Assembly: GCA_031841125.1 (NCBI GenBank)
Contig: CM063109.1
Location: 2,642,321-2,706,320, forward strand
Origin: Acanthococcus lagerstroemiae
Lineage: Eukaryota > Arthropoda > Insecta > Hemiptera > Eriococcidae
Length of the DNA: 64,000 nucleotides
Direction of reading: 5' to 3'
Shown here one piece after another: positions 46,555 to 59,860 of this stretch. The translations under genes were made by a program, and so were the position numbers. The stretch's first letter is position 1. Every line of letters starts with the position of its first letter. Below the pieces are notes generated by a model, which saw only the letters and a program-made list of their open reading frames with translations, was not told the DNA's origin and did not search any database.

Positions 46555-46694
46555 CAGTGTTGCCGTATCTCACAAACTTTCGTGAGATCTCACGAGTTTA
46601 AAAAAAAAAATGGCACATAAATAAGAGTAAGCTCCGATGTATTTTGACACAACCAAATCTCAAGAATTTTCGTGAAACAGATCTAGCGACACTG
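46555..46694. mobile_element. hAT-like MITE, 140 bp
   Basis: Begins CAGTGTTGCCGTATCT and ends with AGATCTAGCGACACTG, whose reverse complement matches with a few mismatches. The 8 bases before and after (TGTGTAGG and GATGTAGG) agree at six positions, fitting a decayed 8-bp target duplication. The interior has inverted CTCACGA / TCGTGAG words. Confidence 0.65.
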
Positions 46695-48156
46695 GATGTA
46701 GGTTCGGGGATGCTTGTTTGGTGATGTGGGAGTACGTGATTGTGTACTATGTTTTACTGTGGTATTTCGTGGCGTTTGTTTGGCTTGGGTATGCCACTAA
46801 GAGCATATAGCTTGCAAATAATGCCATACCCACAGTCAGGGACAACAGGGTATTGCCTCACGAATTACTTGTCTAAATATCCATTAAACAGAACGTTTTC
46901 TTCATCTTAGAAATCGTTTTCGATCTGATTATTCGCTTATTTGTTGTTTCAAATTCAGGGAGGATTCAATTTGACTAAATTGCGCATGTTCAACTGATAG
47001 GAAGAAAAAATAGTATAATTAGACGAAGTTAAAGAATTCGCGATCGGAATCGTCTCTCCCGATAAGCAAATTATCACGAGGATAATCGGCAACTTGACTG
47101 ACCCTCTGACAGGGTTTAATCAACACAAAAAAAAGTTTACAACCGAATCAAGAAGTTTGACGTAATATTAATCAATTCACCTCCCCCCCCCCCCTTTAAG
47201 AAAATTCAGAATTTTCATTTTTTCCAATCCATTAGACGACTTCCACGAAATTAACTTTAATGCTCTAATGGGAAGTGTGAGGGAGATATGGAAATTCATT
47301 TTCGGTATTCGTGACAAAATACAAGTACTATTAAAAAGCATTAATAGTAAGCGCTACCATAAAAATTTAAAACAAACCTAATCTACAATTCAATAAACGG
47401 ACGTAAGTTTTTAATCGTTTGATCGTTTTATGCATACTATTAATGACGATAAATTTTCTACCTCATCGAATAACCAATCTAGCTTTCACAACACTAAGTC
47501 CTTCACTGAAGCAACAGTTTTGCTAACTGTAAATATGGAAACAATATACAAAAACGATGTAGGGATTCAACACTGTCGCATAAGGGTGAAAAAGAAACAG
47601 AGTAGAAGCTCGGAGCACTGAGCAGCTTACAGCCACTGATTTTCTCCAAACCGAAGCGCCGGCACTCGAAAAGTCATTTTTCACTTCTAGATGATCGGAA
47701 CCTGAAGAATACTTGAGTTGGATTACCTTCTCTGTCTTTCCAAGAGCTGAACTGAAATTAATTTTTAACCAGTTTGGTTTAAATCTGAGTTCGAATACTA
47801 AGTAAGTACATTCTTCACGGAAAAGGACAGTAGAAACTACGTTTTTGGTTATGTTTGTGGATAGGGGAACATTTTATATCGCAACGAATCCGAACATTAG
47901 GTACGCTATTCATTCAACTCGGAAGCTTTAATTGGCCGTCGAAATGCCGTTAACTCACCGGCACACTGAATGAAAATGAATTTCCAATATTTATATGGAA
48001 ACAGAGATGAACATGATATTCGATCCCCCCCCCCCTTCAAAATTGGCGGAATCGAGTGTGGAATCGAAAATCGACCCGTCTTTCCTTTAACGCACTAAAA
48101 TCACCGATTCCGGAATCGATTCTCAGGTTTAGCCGTACCTATTTAGTAGAATCGAT
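46695..48156. other. Intergenic, no recognised gene
   Basis: C runs at 47183-47194 and 48025-48035, otherwise AT-rich with no frame or repeat I can support. Confidence 0.4.
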
Positions 48157-48386
48157 ACCAAAATTTGGGATTGTATTTTTCTTTTCTTTCTGTGGGGGGG
48201 GGGGGGTGAATACGATTCCTAGATTCCTAATATCTCTGGGGAATCGGAATTATAATCTAGTTTTCCTTTTTCGGAATCTGTTTGCCTCGGCTTCGAAATA
48301 ATAGTTACGCAATGAACTTCCAACTTACACGGTCGAGATGCGTTAAAACCCTAAAAAGAGCATAGTGTTGCTTCTTTGACCTATAG
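48157..48386. repeat. ~228-bp direct repeat, copy 1
   Basis: From ACCAAAATTTGGGATTGTA to CTTTGACCTATAG, matching 50234-50459 closely. Differences are confined mainly to the G run (13 Gs here), a short extra TAGATTCC word, and isolated substitutions. Confidence 0.9.
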
Positions 48387-50233
48387 TCAGTTCAAGTTAC
48401 AGCCGCGCAATTTATGGAGTATTTTTAGAGCGAACTTAAAGTGAATTATACGCACACTAATTCAGTTTTGCAATCAATTTCATTCATGTCTTTCGTATTT
48501 TCTCTTTTATTTTTCTTTTAGGTGTAACGACAAAACAATTCAGCATTAAACTTAATTTGTCAGAACACTCGATGTAACAGAGCAATTAATAATAGCAATG
48601 TCAGAACTAAACGTGCTATAATTCGTTATTGTATGCCATAATAATTACTTCATACTGTGAAATATGTTTCTTTGGTAACTGAGCACCAGGTTTTGATGCA
48701 GGTAACGTATCCATGATTATACAATTCAACTACAGGCCTATCCCATCACATGTTCTGTACTCACAGGGTAAGAGCCCCTCCCTTCTGCTGATAACAACCA
48801 AAAGATTCGACAATATCACTTACGATTGTACTGCACCACTACGATCATAATTTTCTCCTCGCTTTGCTAGTGGTAGATTTTGCTGGGAGAAGTTTAGACA
48901 AACACAAGTCACTGTACACAATGCGCGAAGTCAGCGTTTCTCTGAGTCAAGAGTCGTGAGACTGGAGAAGAAAAGTATCATCTCTGACGAAATTCATACA
49001 TTTTCTGAAGGAAATTAAAAATACAACACCAAAATGGTCGAAAATTCCAATTAGTCTTCACGATAAGACCCTGCAAATAACATTTCTCATGTACAGAGTG
49101 TATCGACGGGTTTGTGACCCCTCCCCCAACGGATTTTCAGAGTCAAGATTTTTTTGACTAATTCGACTATTTAGTCCGCATTTTGGACCATCAGATGCCA
49201 AAGCAAGAAAATGGTCAACTTTTTTCGCATTTGCTTGGATGATAAACTGTTTGTATTACGAGTAGGCATTTTCTAGTAAGTTTTCGTTCGGTTGCAGCCG
49301 GTCATAATTTTGAAATCCGTTTCATTTTCAAAGGCCGACTATAAAATCGCTTATGTCAAATGTAATTCTCTAGATCTTAAAATCAGCTTACAATGAAGCC
49401 CGAAGGGGGCCTATAGGAGGGAAAAAAGAATGTTTTCCTCCCAAGGGATTTGGCATTCAACACTAGATACGACATAACTAGAACACTTAAAAGTACTATT
49501 TTAATCGTCACTGGTTCGCGATAATCCAGGAATTTTTCCTCTTCTTAAATTTTTATCAAATGGCTTTGAGAGGACAGAGGGAGAGAGAGAGAATGTAGTG
49601 GCGCGGCTGTATACATCAATACCATAACACTGATCTCAGATTTCTATGAAGATCACAGCCTTGAAGATCTGAATGATTTGCACATCGGAAGGAACTCCGG
49701 ACCACTTTCCTTTTTTCAACTACCCTAACACTGCTTGACCTCTCTTATTGACTCATGGCACATTCGAAGTTCATCTAATCATATTAAGAATTCTGATTTT
49801 ATACCTCTATAAAAGACTCGTATATGTCAATGTTTCTACCACATTGTCGTGGACTTCTTTTCTAATCGACTACAAATGAGAGCGACGACCCTCTTAATGG
49901 TCCTTCATTTCCGGTATTTGCACATGAAGTACAGCTACGATAATAGACTCATTTAACCTTGATTTCAAACACTCGATCACTCGATTTCATTAAAACTGAA
50001 TTTTATTTTAGAGCGACCGACTTCGAATGCCAACTGAAGAACAGAATCAGAGTTCATTACCTTAAAATCAAATGCGTTTTCAACATACAAAGTAATTCTG
50101 GCACAATTTTCAACATGTTCCTAGCATAAGCGGGATAACTGGTTGCATAATTGCGGGCACATGAGAAGTCCTACGTCCCACAGAAAATGAGGTACGTAAG
50201 TTGACTCGAGAATTTTATCGGTCCTTTGAACGC
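48387..50233. other. Segment between the two 228-bp direct repeats
   Basis: About 1.85 kb with no gene, no polyprotein motif and no TIR. A (GA)n run lies near 49579-49592. If the flanking repeats were LTRs, gag/pol traces would be expected here; none are seen. Confidence 0.45.
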
Positions 50234-50459
50234 ACCAAAATTTGGGATTGTAGTTTTCTTTTCTTTTTTTGGGGTGGGGGGAGGGGGTGAATACGATTCC
50301 TAATATCTCAGGGGAATCGGAATTATAATCTAGTTTTCCTTTTTCGGAATCTGTTTGCCTCGGCTTCGAAATAATAGTTACGCAATGAACTACCAACTTA
50401 CACGGTCGAGATGCGTTAAAACCCTAAAAAGAGCATAGTGTTGTTTCTTTGACCTATAG
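50234..50459. repeat. ~228-bp direct repeat, copy 2
   Basis: Same orientation as 48157-48386. Here the G run is broken (GGGGTGGGGGGAGGGGGTG). Both flanks diverge abruptly outside the repeat. Confidence 0.9.
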
Positions 50460-50647
50460 AAAATCCTTGTACATACAAGTACATATACCTGGCCTATCAT
50501 TTGGTCGCTCGATCACTGACACTTACCGGGTGAGTTCCGACTCGTTGCCGACGGACACTTTCTCTCCGCGTACACTTTACGTCGACATCAACAGTTCCAG
50601 CCAACTTTTACGTTAGGCTGAATACACAGCGCCAGGCCAGCCTCACA

Positions 50648-51412
50648 TAGTGATGCAAGATATTGAGAAAATCAATATCGATACGATAATATTGTTAAAA
50701 ATATCGATATTGTACTTTATAAATATCGATAGATATTATCGATATTTATAATATTTTGATCGGAAATTTTAGACCAAGTTAACCTGCCTTGTTTTTTTTC
50801 AAACAGTGTTTTCTATAATACTTGTCCACTATATTTTACTAATTATTTTCTAAGTTCCCTGTCTTCATACAGTTGTGAGGTCATAGACTCATGTACAATA
50901 ATTCCTGTCAAAACCAAATTTTTGGCTCAATAATAGGGAAAAACAATGAAAAACTGAAATTTGATCAAAAGAGACTTTATAACAATGGAACTTCCAGGCC
51001 TTTTTAGTACGTATGTACTTATATCATCATCAGTGAATCATCCCAGGAAAAGGACCGAAAAATCTGTTACTTGAAGGCTTTTCTCTTAAATAAGGTACTA
51101 GGAAATTTGAAATGGGAAAAAATGTATTTTCAGGAAAATTTTGCACGAACACTGTCTGGCGAAAGGGCGAAACTGGCGAATTTTGAGGAAATTTGGCGTT
51201 TCCAGACAGCCGATTTGGCGACAGGGAAGAAGTAATAACTTAATCGGTCACACTGTATTGAAGGTTTCACAATATTGAAATATCGCTCTTCCTATAAGAA
51301 TATCGATAGACATCGAACATTATCCGATAATCGGAAAAACTCTATCATTTGATATTCGGCGGAAAAAATATCGATAGATAACGATATTTTTGATACGATA
51401 TTTGCATCACTA
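50648..51412. mobile_element. hAT-type non-autonomous transposon with perfect 8-bp target duplication
   Basis: The element begins TAGTGATGCAA and ends TTGCATCACTA (perfect 11-bp inverted ends). It is flanked on both sides by GCCTCACA (50640-50647 and 51413-51420). An 8-bp duplication is the hallmark of hAT insertions. The ends carry many ATCGATAT words in both orientations. No transposase frame is present in the 765 bp. The perfect target duplication suggests a fairly recent insertion. Confidence 0.92.
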
Positions 51413-51420
51413 GCCTCACA

Positions 51421-53116
51421 CAGGCGCAACATCACCATCACAATCGCGCCTACGGAAAATCCCGATCACGGATTCTCACATGTACGATAACAGAATGAAC
51501 CAGAATGTCAAATTCTTGCACAATCATCTCGAACACCGCATTGAACGACGCCAAAATCGACGTGTTTACCAGTGCAAAGTACTAAGTATTCGAATTCGGA
51601 TCGATCAATGCCGCGTGACGTCACATGATATAGAACAATACAATACATTCATTCCACCTCGACCGGCACTTCGTGAAAAATTAATAAATGAATTAGATAA
51701 ATCCCGTACCGCTGCCTTCTGTCTGATGACGAGTCTCTACTTGGACGTGACCGATTCACGCGGACGAAAATAGATAGACCCCGAACTCTGTACACGATGA
51801 CCGTCTGATCATCCGATGCAACGAGTCATGATGCCTCACGCGCTCGCGCCACCAAACATATCGTGGAAGGATGGCGATCAGACGATGACGACAACTGAAG
51901 GTACGAATCAGCACTCTTCGCGCAATTAAATCGCATATATTTGCTACGCTTGACCTCGCACTCGAGTACCCGTATTTCCTCGACCAATGTATGCCTCTCC
52001 ACCCACCGGCACCAACTATCAACCGGTTCCGGATTTCAACGCAACCGATTTTCCAATCCGAAATCTACAGTTCGCCACTCACGCTCCAAGTTACATTAAC
52101 GGAAGTCGCAACTCGGCAACAGCATCCTTCGGGACCGATCCTGACTCCCTACTGGCCCCCAACTACCGCCAAGAAGGGGAAATGTGAAACCAAAACGGAA
52201 CGGACGGGACCAGGCCAAACGTGAAATGAAATGGGTTACCGGCGCAATAAGCACGTGCTTTTCAACTCCCGGCAAATTAATGCCGCTTGCCTTGGACCTG
52301 TTTTCATTTTCGTCTCGAGCTCACCGACTTTGCACACAGGAAATCTGGGCAACAAGTTTCGCGAAAGTATGAGAGACGTGGCGCAAATGCAGTTGCCTCA
52401 TTCGGTTTGACAAATGTAGGTAACGTTTTTCGGGTTTCTTAAAAAAAAAAAGGCACCAGTATAGAGAGAAAACTCGCTGAGACTGACATGATGCTTGTTA
52501 AGACTCACATAAGGAACGATTTGGCAGTTTCGCAGCCCCCCCCCCTGTGCACAATACTTCGAATCCTGGTTCCTGCCAATGTCACTGAAGGCAGACTGAC
52601 AAGCTATTTGCTCGTCTTTCCGTTCTGTGACATTGTCAAGGTCACGGTTCAAACAAATGAGGAAATTGAGACTCAGTAGAACAAATGTAACTTCTTACGT
52701 TCGTTCGTTGAAATTCACCAGTTTGGCTCTTTCTACAAACATCTTTCTGTCCATTCACCTGTCTAAGTACTTCAAGCGACTTACAAGGTTCTACGGAAGG
52801 GTAACAAAACGGAATGAGTATCATCAGAAAGGGGAATGTGCGGCGTTTCGTTTCCCTTATTAGTGTTTTAATGAAAATGGTTGTATCACCCTCCTCAAAT
52901 CGAGATCATTAATCCGCACCACGGAAAGAAGGCGAAAATCAGGTTCCTTCATTTCTTGCTTTCATTCTAGTTGGCTACCGAGATATTTGCATTTATATTA
53001 TGTCTCGCTCTCTAGTTGTCGAATTTAGAAGAAATAGACCTGGTCTAACAAATTTTCGGATATTGGTGTAGAGGGACGTATGGTGATGCACGCATGCCCA
53101 AGTGGCCCCTATGATA
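51421..53116. other. Intergenic, no recognised gene
   Basis: Only short frames without motifs; an A run and an 11-base C run near 52441 and 52536. The plus-strand frames at 51480-51773 and 51987-52224 show no recognisable domain. Confidence 0.4.
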
Positions 53117-53252
53117 CCGCACCCCCGGTCCCGGAAACTACCCTTTCGAGTATCGCATCACTGACCGGAGGGACGCTTTGAGGCCGGCCCGAGCCACCAT
53201 TTCTCCTTCCCGCAACGGTGCGCGCGTCTTACCAGGGCGATCATGGGGTTAA
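53117..53252 (-). mobile_element. R1-type retrotransposon 3' fragment
   Basis: Matches 24773-24905 in the same orientation (GAACTACCCTTTCGAGTATCGCAT, with indels further along, and GTGCGCGCGTC). It is locally GC-rich and corresponds to the 3' untranslated end of the R1-clade relic. Severely truncated. Confidence 0.75.
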
Positions 53253-53438
53253 ATCTTCGGACATCACCAGATAGAGAAACCGCCAAGTTTTCCCAGACGG
53301 GTGTCGTCAGATTCGTAGTACATAGGGATAAGGCAATTTTTGTAAGTAGTAACGAATGGAAATGTGTGCCCTTCCCACGCCCATACTACTAGAAATAGCA
53401 TCTTTGTACGTTCATTAAAATAGGAGCGTATATGTATA

Positions 53439-54143
53439 TGAGGAGCTTGGTTTCAAACCCAACTTTATCCAAAATTCACTTTTTTCAGGAGAGACGAGAA
53501 ACTGCTGCAGACAAATCGACAAACAGTAGGAAGGTGGTTTTAGGTATAAAACATTGCTACCCAGTTTAGAAAAACAATCCATAAAAAGTTCCCTGATTTT
53601 CCCTACTACCAGGGAAATTTACCACTTTCTTTTTGGATAAAGTTCATTTTGACTCCAAGGTGAATTTTTTTTTAGAAGTATGAACGTTTATTGGCAAAAT
53701 TTACAACTAAAGTTGTATCAAATCAATAAATCAACGTTTCTTCACAAAAGTACGGTTGAAATTGAGAACAGTACGGTCGAAATTAAATTTGCTTATAGTT
53801 ATTCTTTTTAACATTACCCGACATTTTTAAACCTTTTCAACAGGAATATTAAAAATAAATACCTTTAGAATTAAGTAGAAACGTAAATCACGGCATGTTT
53901 ATCAGATGAATTTCTTAGCAGTAAACAAAAAAAAAAAAGGCTTGGAGTCAGAATGAACTATATCCAGATAAAGTTCATTTTGAAACCAAGGCAATACTTA
54001 TAGTGCATTTTTGTACAGGAACGAGGCATAGGACGGTGGTGATGAGCTCACGTGATAGCCGGTGACGAGTACTACCCGAAACCGTGTCTAACTCATTTTT
54101 GCCGAAAATGGATAAGGTTGGGTTTGAAACTAAGCTCCTCATA
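53439..54143. mobile_element. 705-bp inverted-repeat element
   Basis: The left arm TATGAGGAGCTTGGTTTCAA and onward (about 42 bp, to GGATAA-type words) pairs with the right arm ending at 54143 with about 90 percent identity by eye. An inner word, GGATAAAGTTCATTTTGA, occurs twice in the same direction (53635 and 53965). No transposase is seen. Family unassigned; no clear target duplication. Confidence 0.7.
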
Positions 54144-57100
54144 CGTAATAATAACACCGAATGACTGAAGACTGGAAAGATCAAAAGTTGAAATTTTTCA
54201 TTTTTTTATAATATGTAATATTACATTCTACGATACCGAAAACCACTCTCAAGTATCAATTATCATTGAATTACCTAGCGACCTGATCACGCCGTTAATT
54301 AGATGTGTGCCTATTTCTACATTTCGTCGATTTGGGTTTTTCTCGTAATCAATAGAGTCATTTCCCAAAAATTGGTCCAAAATTTTAAATTTCGAGTGAT
54401 CAATTATTGGATACATCAGACAGGTCCTGACAACTCTATCAAACGTCATATCGTTATCAAACATAGCAACCGAGATATTTCAGTTCAAAACCCCATTGTA
54501 CGCGAGGATAATGTATCTTATAAGAAAATGTTCATTACTCTTCAATTTCTTCATGTTTCTCGTTGAATTCGTCGTGTATCTCGTTACAATTGAAGGGTGG
54601 ATTTCTATATCAAGTACAAACACTTTCACACGGAGACCTGTTCTTGAGATCGTCGTATTTCTTTAACTCAAATTTTTCTCCAATCTCAGAAGTAAAAAAA
54701 TCAAAGTTTTTTCATTTTCATTGAACTTATGTAACAGACTACAAACAACACAAGTATACATGTCTTGAACCGCTTTGTATCGTTTATTAACCTAATTACC
54801 TTGTCTTGCTTCAGTGAAAACACCATCTTGTTTAACTTAGTGATTTTCTGTGTTACAATGTTGTATTATTACCTCCTTATGTTACGACTTCGTGGTTTAC
54901 ATACACGATGTTTTTAAAAACTTTCAACCGCAGTTTTTTCTTAATAGTTTGTTGTACTGGTGCTTGCACGTAAAAAGTGTGAGATTTTTTCTTTAATCGG
55001 ATCATCCTAACGTCATTCTAGGCCTATAAAAATCATTAGTCACGATATTTATTATATTCGACTATCGGATGTAATAACGAACGATTAGATTAAAAAATCC
55101 GAGACTAATGATTTTGGTCGTTTCGAATTTCAAACCAGAAATAGGAATAGAAAGTCAGCATGAGGACGGAATTATATCTTCTTAAGTGCTGAATATAATA
55201 TAAACTTCACAGAAATTGGAACACATAAATGTGGAAATCGAACCAAAATTACGAATGTTACGTGATTTCTGAAAATAGAGCCCCTTCCCCTTTCCAATGC
55301 ATGATATTACATGATCACACAGCTTGACTTTCAACAGTAGATACACGATAAAAATAATCGGTTCCGAAGTTCAAAAATGTTACAGCTTTACACAAGTGAT
55401 AAGACTTTTTTTCTCGTGTTCTCCCAGCAAAGTATATTTTCGAAGTTGTCGATAGTTCGAGTTTTGATATTTTGGACCTGTACATTTGCTTTCAAACCTC
55501 AGCTGTATAACATTGGGTGAACACGTGCGACGAACATCGATGCGTTTAAATTCGTATCGTCCCTATTTTTAACGTAATTGATAATACTTTCAGCACACAT
55601 TCATTCGATTTTCCTGACTTTTTGGAGCACTAGCGTAACTACTCATTCCTTCTGGGGGGGGGGGGGGGGGTGAAATCATATAATAAGAAGTCGGTATATT
55701 TTTTTCACCAAGTTCAAAAAAGAAACGAAGTTATATATCTGATATTTAAAGGGTTCGGGTGGGTCCCCAAATCCCACCCGTATTTACGCCACTATTCCGG
55801 AGAAAATGGAGGTATTTGATCTACTCGTGACTAATGAAAAACAATAGGTGTACGGTGGGCATTAAATCCGCGACATATAGTCAGAAGAATGTTTGACAGG
55901 AGAAGACATTTGGCTATGGAGTCACGCTCAAGAATACACAAAACTTTGCAATCATCCCAGAGTTTCTGTCATCGAAGAAAAGTGAGACAAACTCGACTAA
56001 TATCGACTGATTTCCTCATTTTCTGACTGCAACATATTTTGAAAACCAGTTTTATACGATTTTTATCGCAGAATTTTTTTCCAACAGTGGCGAGGTGCTA
56101 CTCGGGGGTTTCGTCATTCCAACTAAAAAACTTCTCATCGAGTCGAATACGCTCGAAACAAAGTCTTCGAATCTTCCAGGTCGTAAAATCAATCGACTCA
56201 GTGATCAATCCACGGTTCGCAAATCGCAGTCAGGTATTCCAGTTCCACGTTTCGCGTACGGCCAATGTATGAATTGATCATTCGTGGTTTTATTGTTCGC
56301 GGTTTCCCTAACCCATGAAACACCCGAAACGTATTCACAAAACGTCAATTCGAATGACGCATCGCGATACCGAATTCGAAAAATCGAGTTCGTCGATGCC
56401 ACACAGTGATCTCCGAGCCTTAGTTAAGGCCCCTTAAGACTCTGTTAAGAATTTTCAATAGTACGATTTCGGTTCCTCCTCCTCCTGGACGAATGGTAAC
56501 GGAAGAAAAGAACGTGTACAGACAGACAGACAAACATCGATTTGCATGTTTCATGCTACGCGTATTATGTTGTCGAAGAAAGATCTTAACACTTGAATCT
56601 GGCTGAGGCTACCTGTTTTCCAGGAGTGAAAAGTCACATAAGCGAGGTTTCCAATAGATTTTACGGTAAAACCTGGCTGAAGGGATAGTTTTGAAGAGCA
56701 AACAGAAACTCGGAAACGGGGACATTTTTAATGCTTTCGTAAGTAAAAGTCCTAACTGAGTACATACCAAACACTCCTAATAGTGGACGTTTTCTCTCCA
56801 TTTTTACAAACTTTCTGAATAGCGGACTGTCTCTTTTTTTTCTTTTTTCAATTTTCAAGGAGTTATTTTTTTTAATCGAATCAAATCGGTACACAAAAAT
56901 TAAACATGTTATATCTTCTAAAACAAATCGTTGTAAGCCAGTCAGAAATTAATGACCGCCAAGTATTTTTGCTTTCTTGTACCAGTTACTGTCAGTACAA
57001 ATTCGTTTACTTCAATTATGTGGGTGCGTATGTGTTCACGGTGTCGGTAGCAGGCTGTTTTCTACGGTTTGGTGGAGGAGCACACTTTTAGAAACCCTTT

Positions 57101-59394
57101 CCTAGAAAGAAACACACGACTTTTAACGAAATAATGCATTTTTAGAAACTCCAGAGAGTGTTAAATGGCCAATTTGCTCATTTTTCCTCCCATAGCGGTG
57201 CCCATAATATGTTTGTTTCATCTTCCAAAATCAACAATACAGAATTACATTTTATCACGTTACTAATGGTCTACGTGCATGTATATCATACATTTTCTCA
57301 TGTAAATATAAAACGGATTAAAAAAAAAAAAAGGGCGATCACAGCTGTGTACTACAAAGAAGTTTTGTTTTATACAAAGTTTTTCTTTCTCGACTTCCAA
57401 CTCTGATTCTACCACTTCAAGAGACTTTGGCAAATTTCACCCCCTCGAAAGCTTCTGAGTATCTCGTTGCCAGAGTTGACCTTCTGTTCGACAATATTTA
57501 GTGATAAAAGCAAACAAATTTCATAGACAAGCTACAAACTAACATAGTTTACCTACATCTGAAATAGAGCAGTAAGATCGCGCAGGAGTTACAAACTCAA
57601 AGTTAAACCTTCAAAAAACGGTCACCTGGTACTACATGACCTTTGTATAACAGTAATATCACATAAGTTCAATTACCTTCGGCGAATCTTTCATATTCAT
57701 AATCGAGATATCTGGTTGAATAATTATCTTATAACGGTTTCTCTGCTTTCCATAAATATCGTCATTAGACGCACTTCAATTGTTGACCATATTTTCGCGG
57801 CTGATAGCTTCAACACAAATGTCACTATCTCGGACATTCACATCACACGGAACACATACACATTCGTCTCCGCATTCATCTTTGAACGTTTCCATCCCTA
57901 GAACTACGATACTCCCTGCGTCTTCATCGAACTTCTACCCATAGTCTGACGCAATTACAAACTTTGGGTGATTCAACCAATGCGTTGCAGCCGGTATACC
58001 CGGCACCACAATATTGGTCTCTGAATTTCCTACGTATGAACCCGCCGCGTGAATCATAAAATTTAAACTCTGTAACAGATATTACAATAATGTGGTCGTC
58101 GACTTTCCGAGCAAAACGCGTCAGAAGTAAATTATTAACCAATATAAATTTACATAAATGGGATGAATGACTCAATGACAAGAAAACTCACAAAAATCTC
58201 AGGATCAAGACTAGTACCCTGTTGTAGTGTTTCACGAATCCGTCAAACCTCTGTAATACAACAAAAATAACAGACTGGTCGCCCAGTAAGTTCGTGCATC
58301 GTTCCACCTCGGGCATTTCGAGTGAAAGTTACATACGAAATTGTACCGAAAGAAATAACGAGTAAGGAAGTATTTCTTCGAGAACAATTTCGCGTATTCT
58401 GCCGTCATTTCCTTTGTCACTTCTCATATGATCCGGAAACCCGACTTACACGCACCCAAATGCATCTGTGACAATGCGGCATTGAGTTCACCTTCAACGG
58501 CTAAATGAAAATTCACAACGTATTTTTAGGTTCGTCAAACTTTTGCGACAATCGATGACTTTCTCGCTGCACTCAGATTAAACGGGTATCGATATGATCA
58601 CCTGCCAATCTGGACTTTGAGCAGAAGAAAGGGGGAAACCACATAAAAATGTCGGGAGGAGCGTCGAAAATGCTAAACTGCTGAACAGGTGCCAACGATG
58701 TTTGGCATAAGAAATAGAAAAGGTAAAGTAGTTCGGCAGTGTTGTCTTATTATTGGGTGAAGGCTGTCTGCTTGAAAGTTGACCGTTGTGTTTTTCCTCC
58801 GTCGGGATTCTATCGTAGATACACCTCTTATGGTAGTACAGGCACATTCCAATGACCTGTCCATTATCGCGCCGGTTCGGTACGCCCCTAGCATATTCTT
58901 TTTCTCCCAACAGTGTTTCCGCAACACGAGAAATTATCGAGGAAATGTTCACGTGTTCCAGATGGCGTGTCTACAGTACATATAACACCTCAGATCAGAA
59001 CTGATAAATAATATCATTAGTCTCACTAAAATCTCACGGACAGTCCGCAGTGACTGTAGCGTGCAAAATCGATGACGGATTCGCTGAGGGCCTGGCTACT
59101 GGGCAATGGAGGGTGTGGGCCACCGCCTCAACGAAAACGGGACCAAACGGATTTTAAAACTCGGCAAGAGAATGTAACAGGATTGCCCCCCCCCCCACAA
59201 GAATGATTTTCTATAATTTTTCCAGTTTTTCGAGGTCTATTTTCCCATAACTTTTCCTTCAGAGTGAAGAAGGAATTATGGATTTTGGCAAGACCTATTT
59301 ACACACAAAAACAATTCGAATGATGGATGCGTAACCATACTCTTAATTAAATAGTAACAAAGGGGGAAACTTTGACTTTTTTTAAGCATGATTA
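54144..59394. other. Intergenic, mostly featureless
   Basis: No gene recognised. It includes a 17-base G run (55654-55670) inside a weak inverted-repeat structure at about 55629-55797 (GCACTAGCGTAAC at the left against TTTACGCCACTATTCC at the right), which may be a decayed MITE. The overlapping minus-strand frames at 58952-58578 and 58927-58673 have no recognisable motif. Confidence 0.4.
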
Positions 59395-59398
59395 TTCA

Positions 59399-59503
59399 CT
59401 GACAATGAATTTTGATAGAATATAAGACATAAACCTGGTTTGTCATTAAGAAAATCCAAATTCCACGACTTTCCAGGTTTTCCAGAAAATGGTAACACTG
59501 TAA
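59399..59503. repeat. hAT-end-like repeat fragment, second copy
   Basis: Aligns with 25935-26086, with a gap of roughly 40 bases. It ends GGTTTTCCAGAAAATGGTAA then CACTG, the reverse complement of a CAGTGTTACC terminus. A poorly matching CAGGATTGCC word at 59179 could be the other end of the element, but I am unsure. Confidence 0.55.
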
Positions 59504-59549
59504 AGTTAGTTAATTAAAACTAGTTAAGATAGAGACATATAACCATACA

Positions 59550-59678
59550 AGTGCGGAAACTTGCCATTTTGTATCCAGCCGTACCCGTGGATGCCGAAAT
59601 CGACTATGCGGTGCGTACCACATAGTGAATTCGGCATCAACGGACGCGGTTGAATACAAAATGGCAGGTTTCCGCACT
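59550..59678. mobile_element. Foldback element, 129 bp, nearly all palindrome
   Basis: Left AGTGCGGAAACTTGCCATTT pairs with the right end, whose reverse complement reads AGTGCGGAAACCTGCCATTT. Pairing continues through TTGTATYCARCCG and GATGCCGAA to the centre, leaving almost no loop. No coding capacity. Confidence 0.85.
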
Positions 59679-59689
59679 CCTGTTAAGAT

Positions 59690-59860
59690 ACCTGATTGAG
59701 AATCTATTAAAACGACGTAAAGACCAACTAAAATTTGCGAAAATTCTATTCACTTGGTTCAAACCATGTAAGACTACGTTAGGCTAGCCAATTTACTCAT
59801 TTAGAATACGCTACTGAACCATTTAAAACATTAGTAAGACTATAAAGGCTGCAATCGTGT
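59690..59860. repeat. GACT/AAGAC degenerate tandem stretch
   Basis: TAAAACGACGTAAAGACCAAC, GTAAGACTACGTTAGG and AGTAAGACTATAAAGG echo the words found at 27660-28120. Short and decayed. Confidence 0.35.

Noticed and set aside
58578..58952. Overlapping minus-strand frames of 124 and 84 codons
   Set aside because: Two competing frames over the same bases with no recognisable domain.
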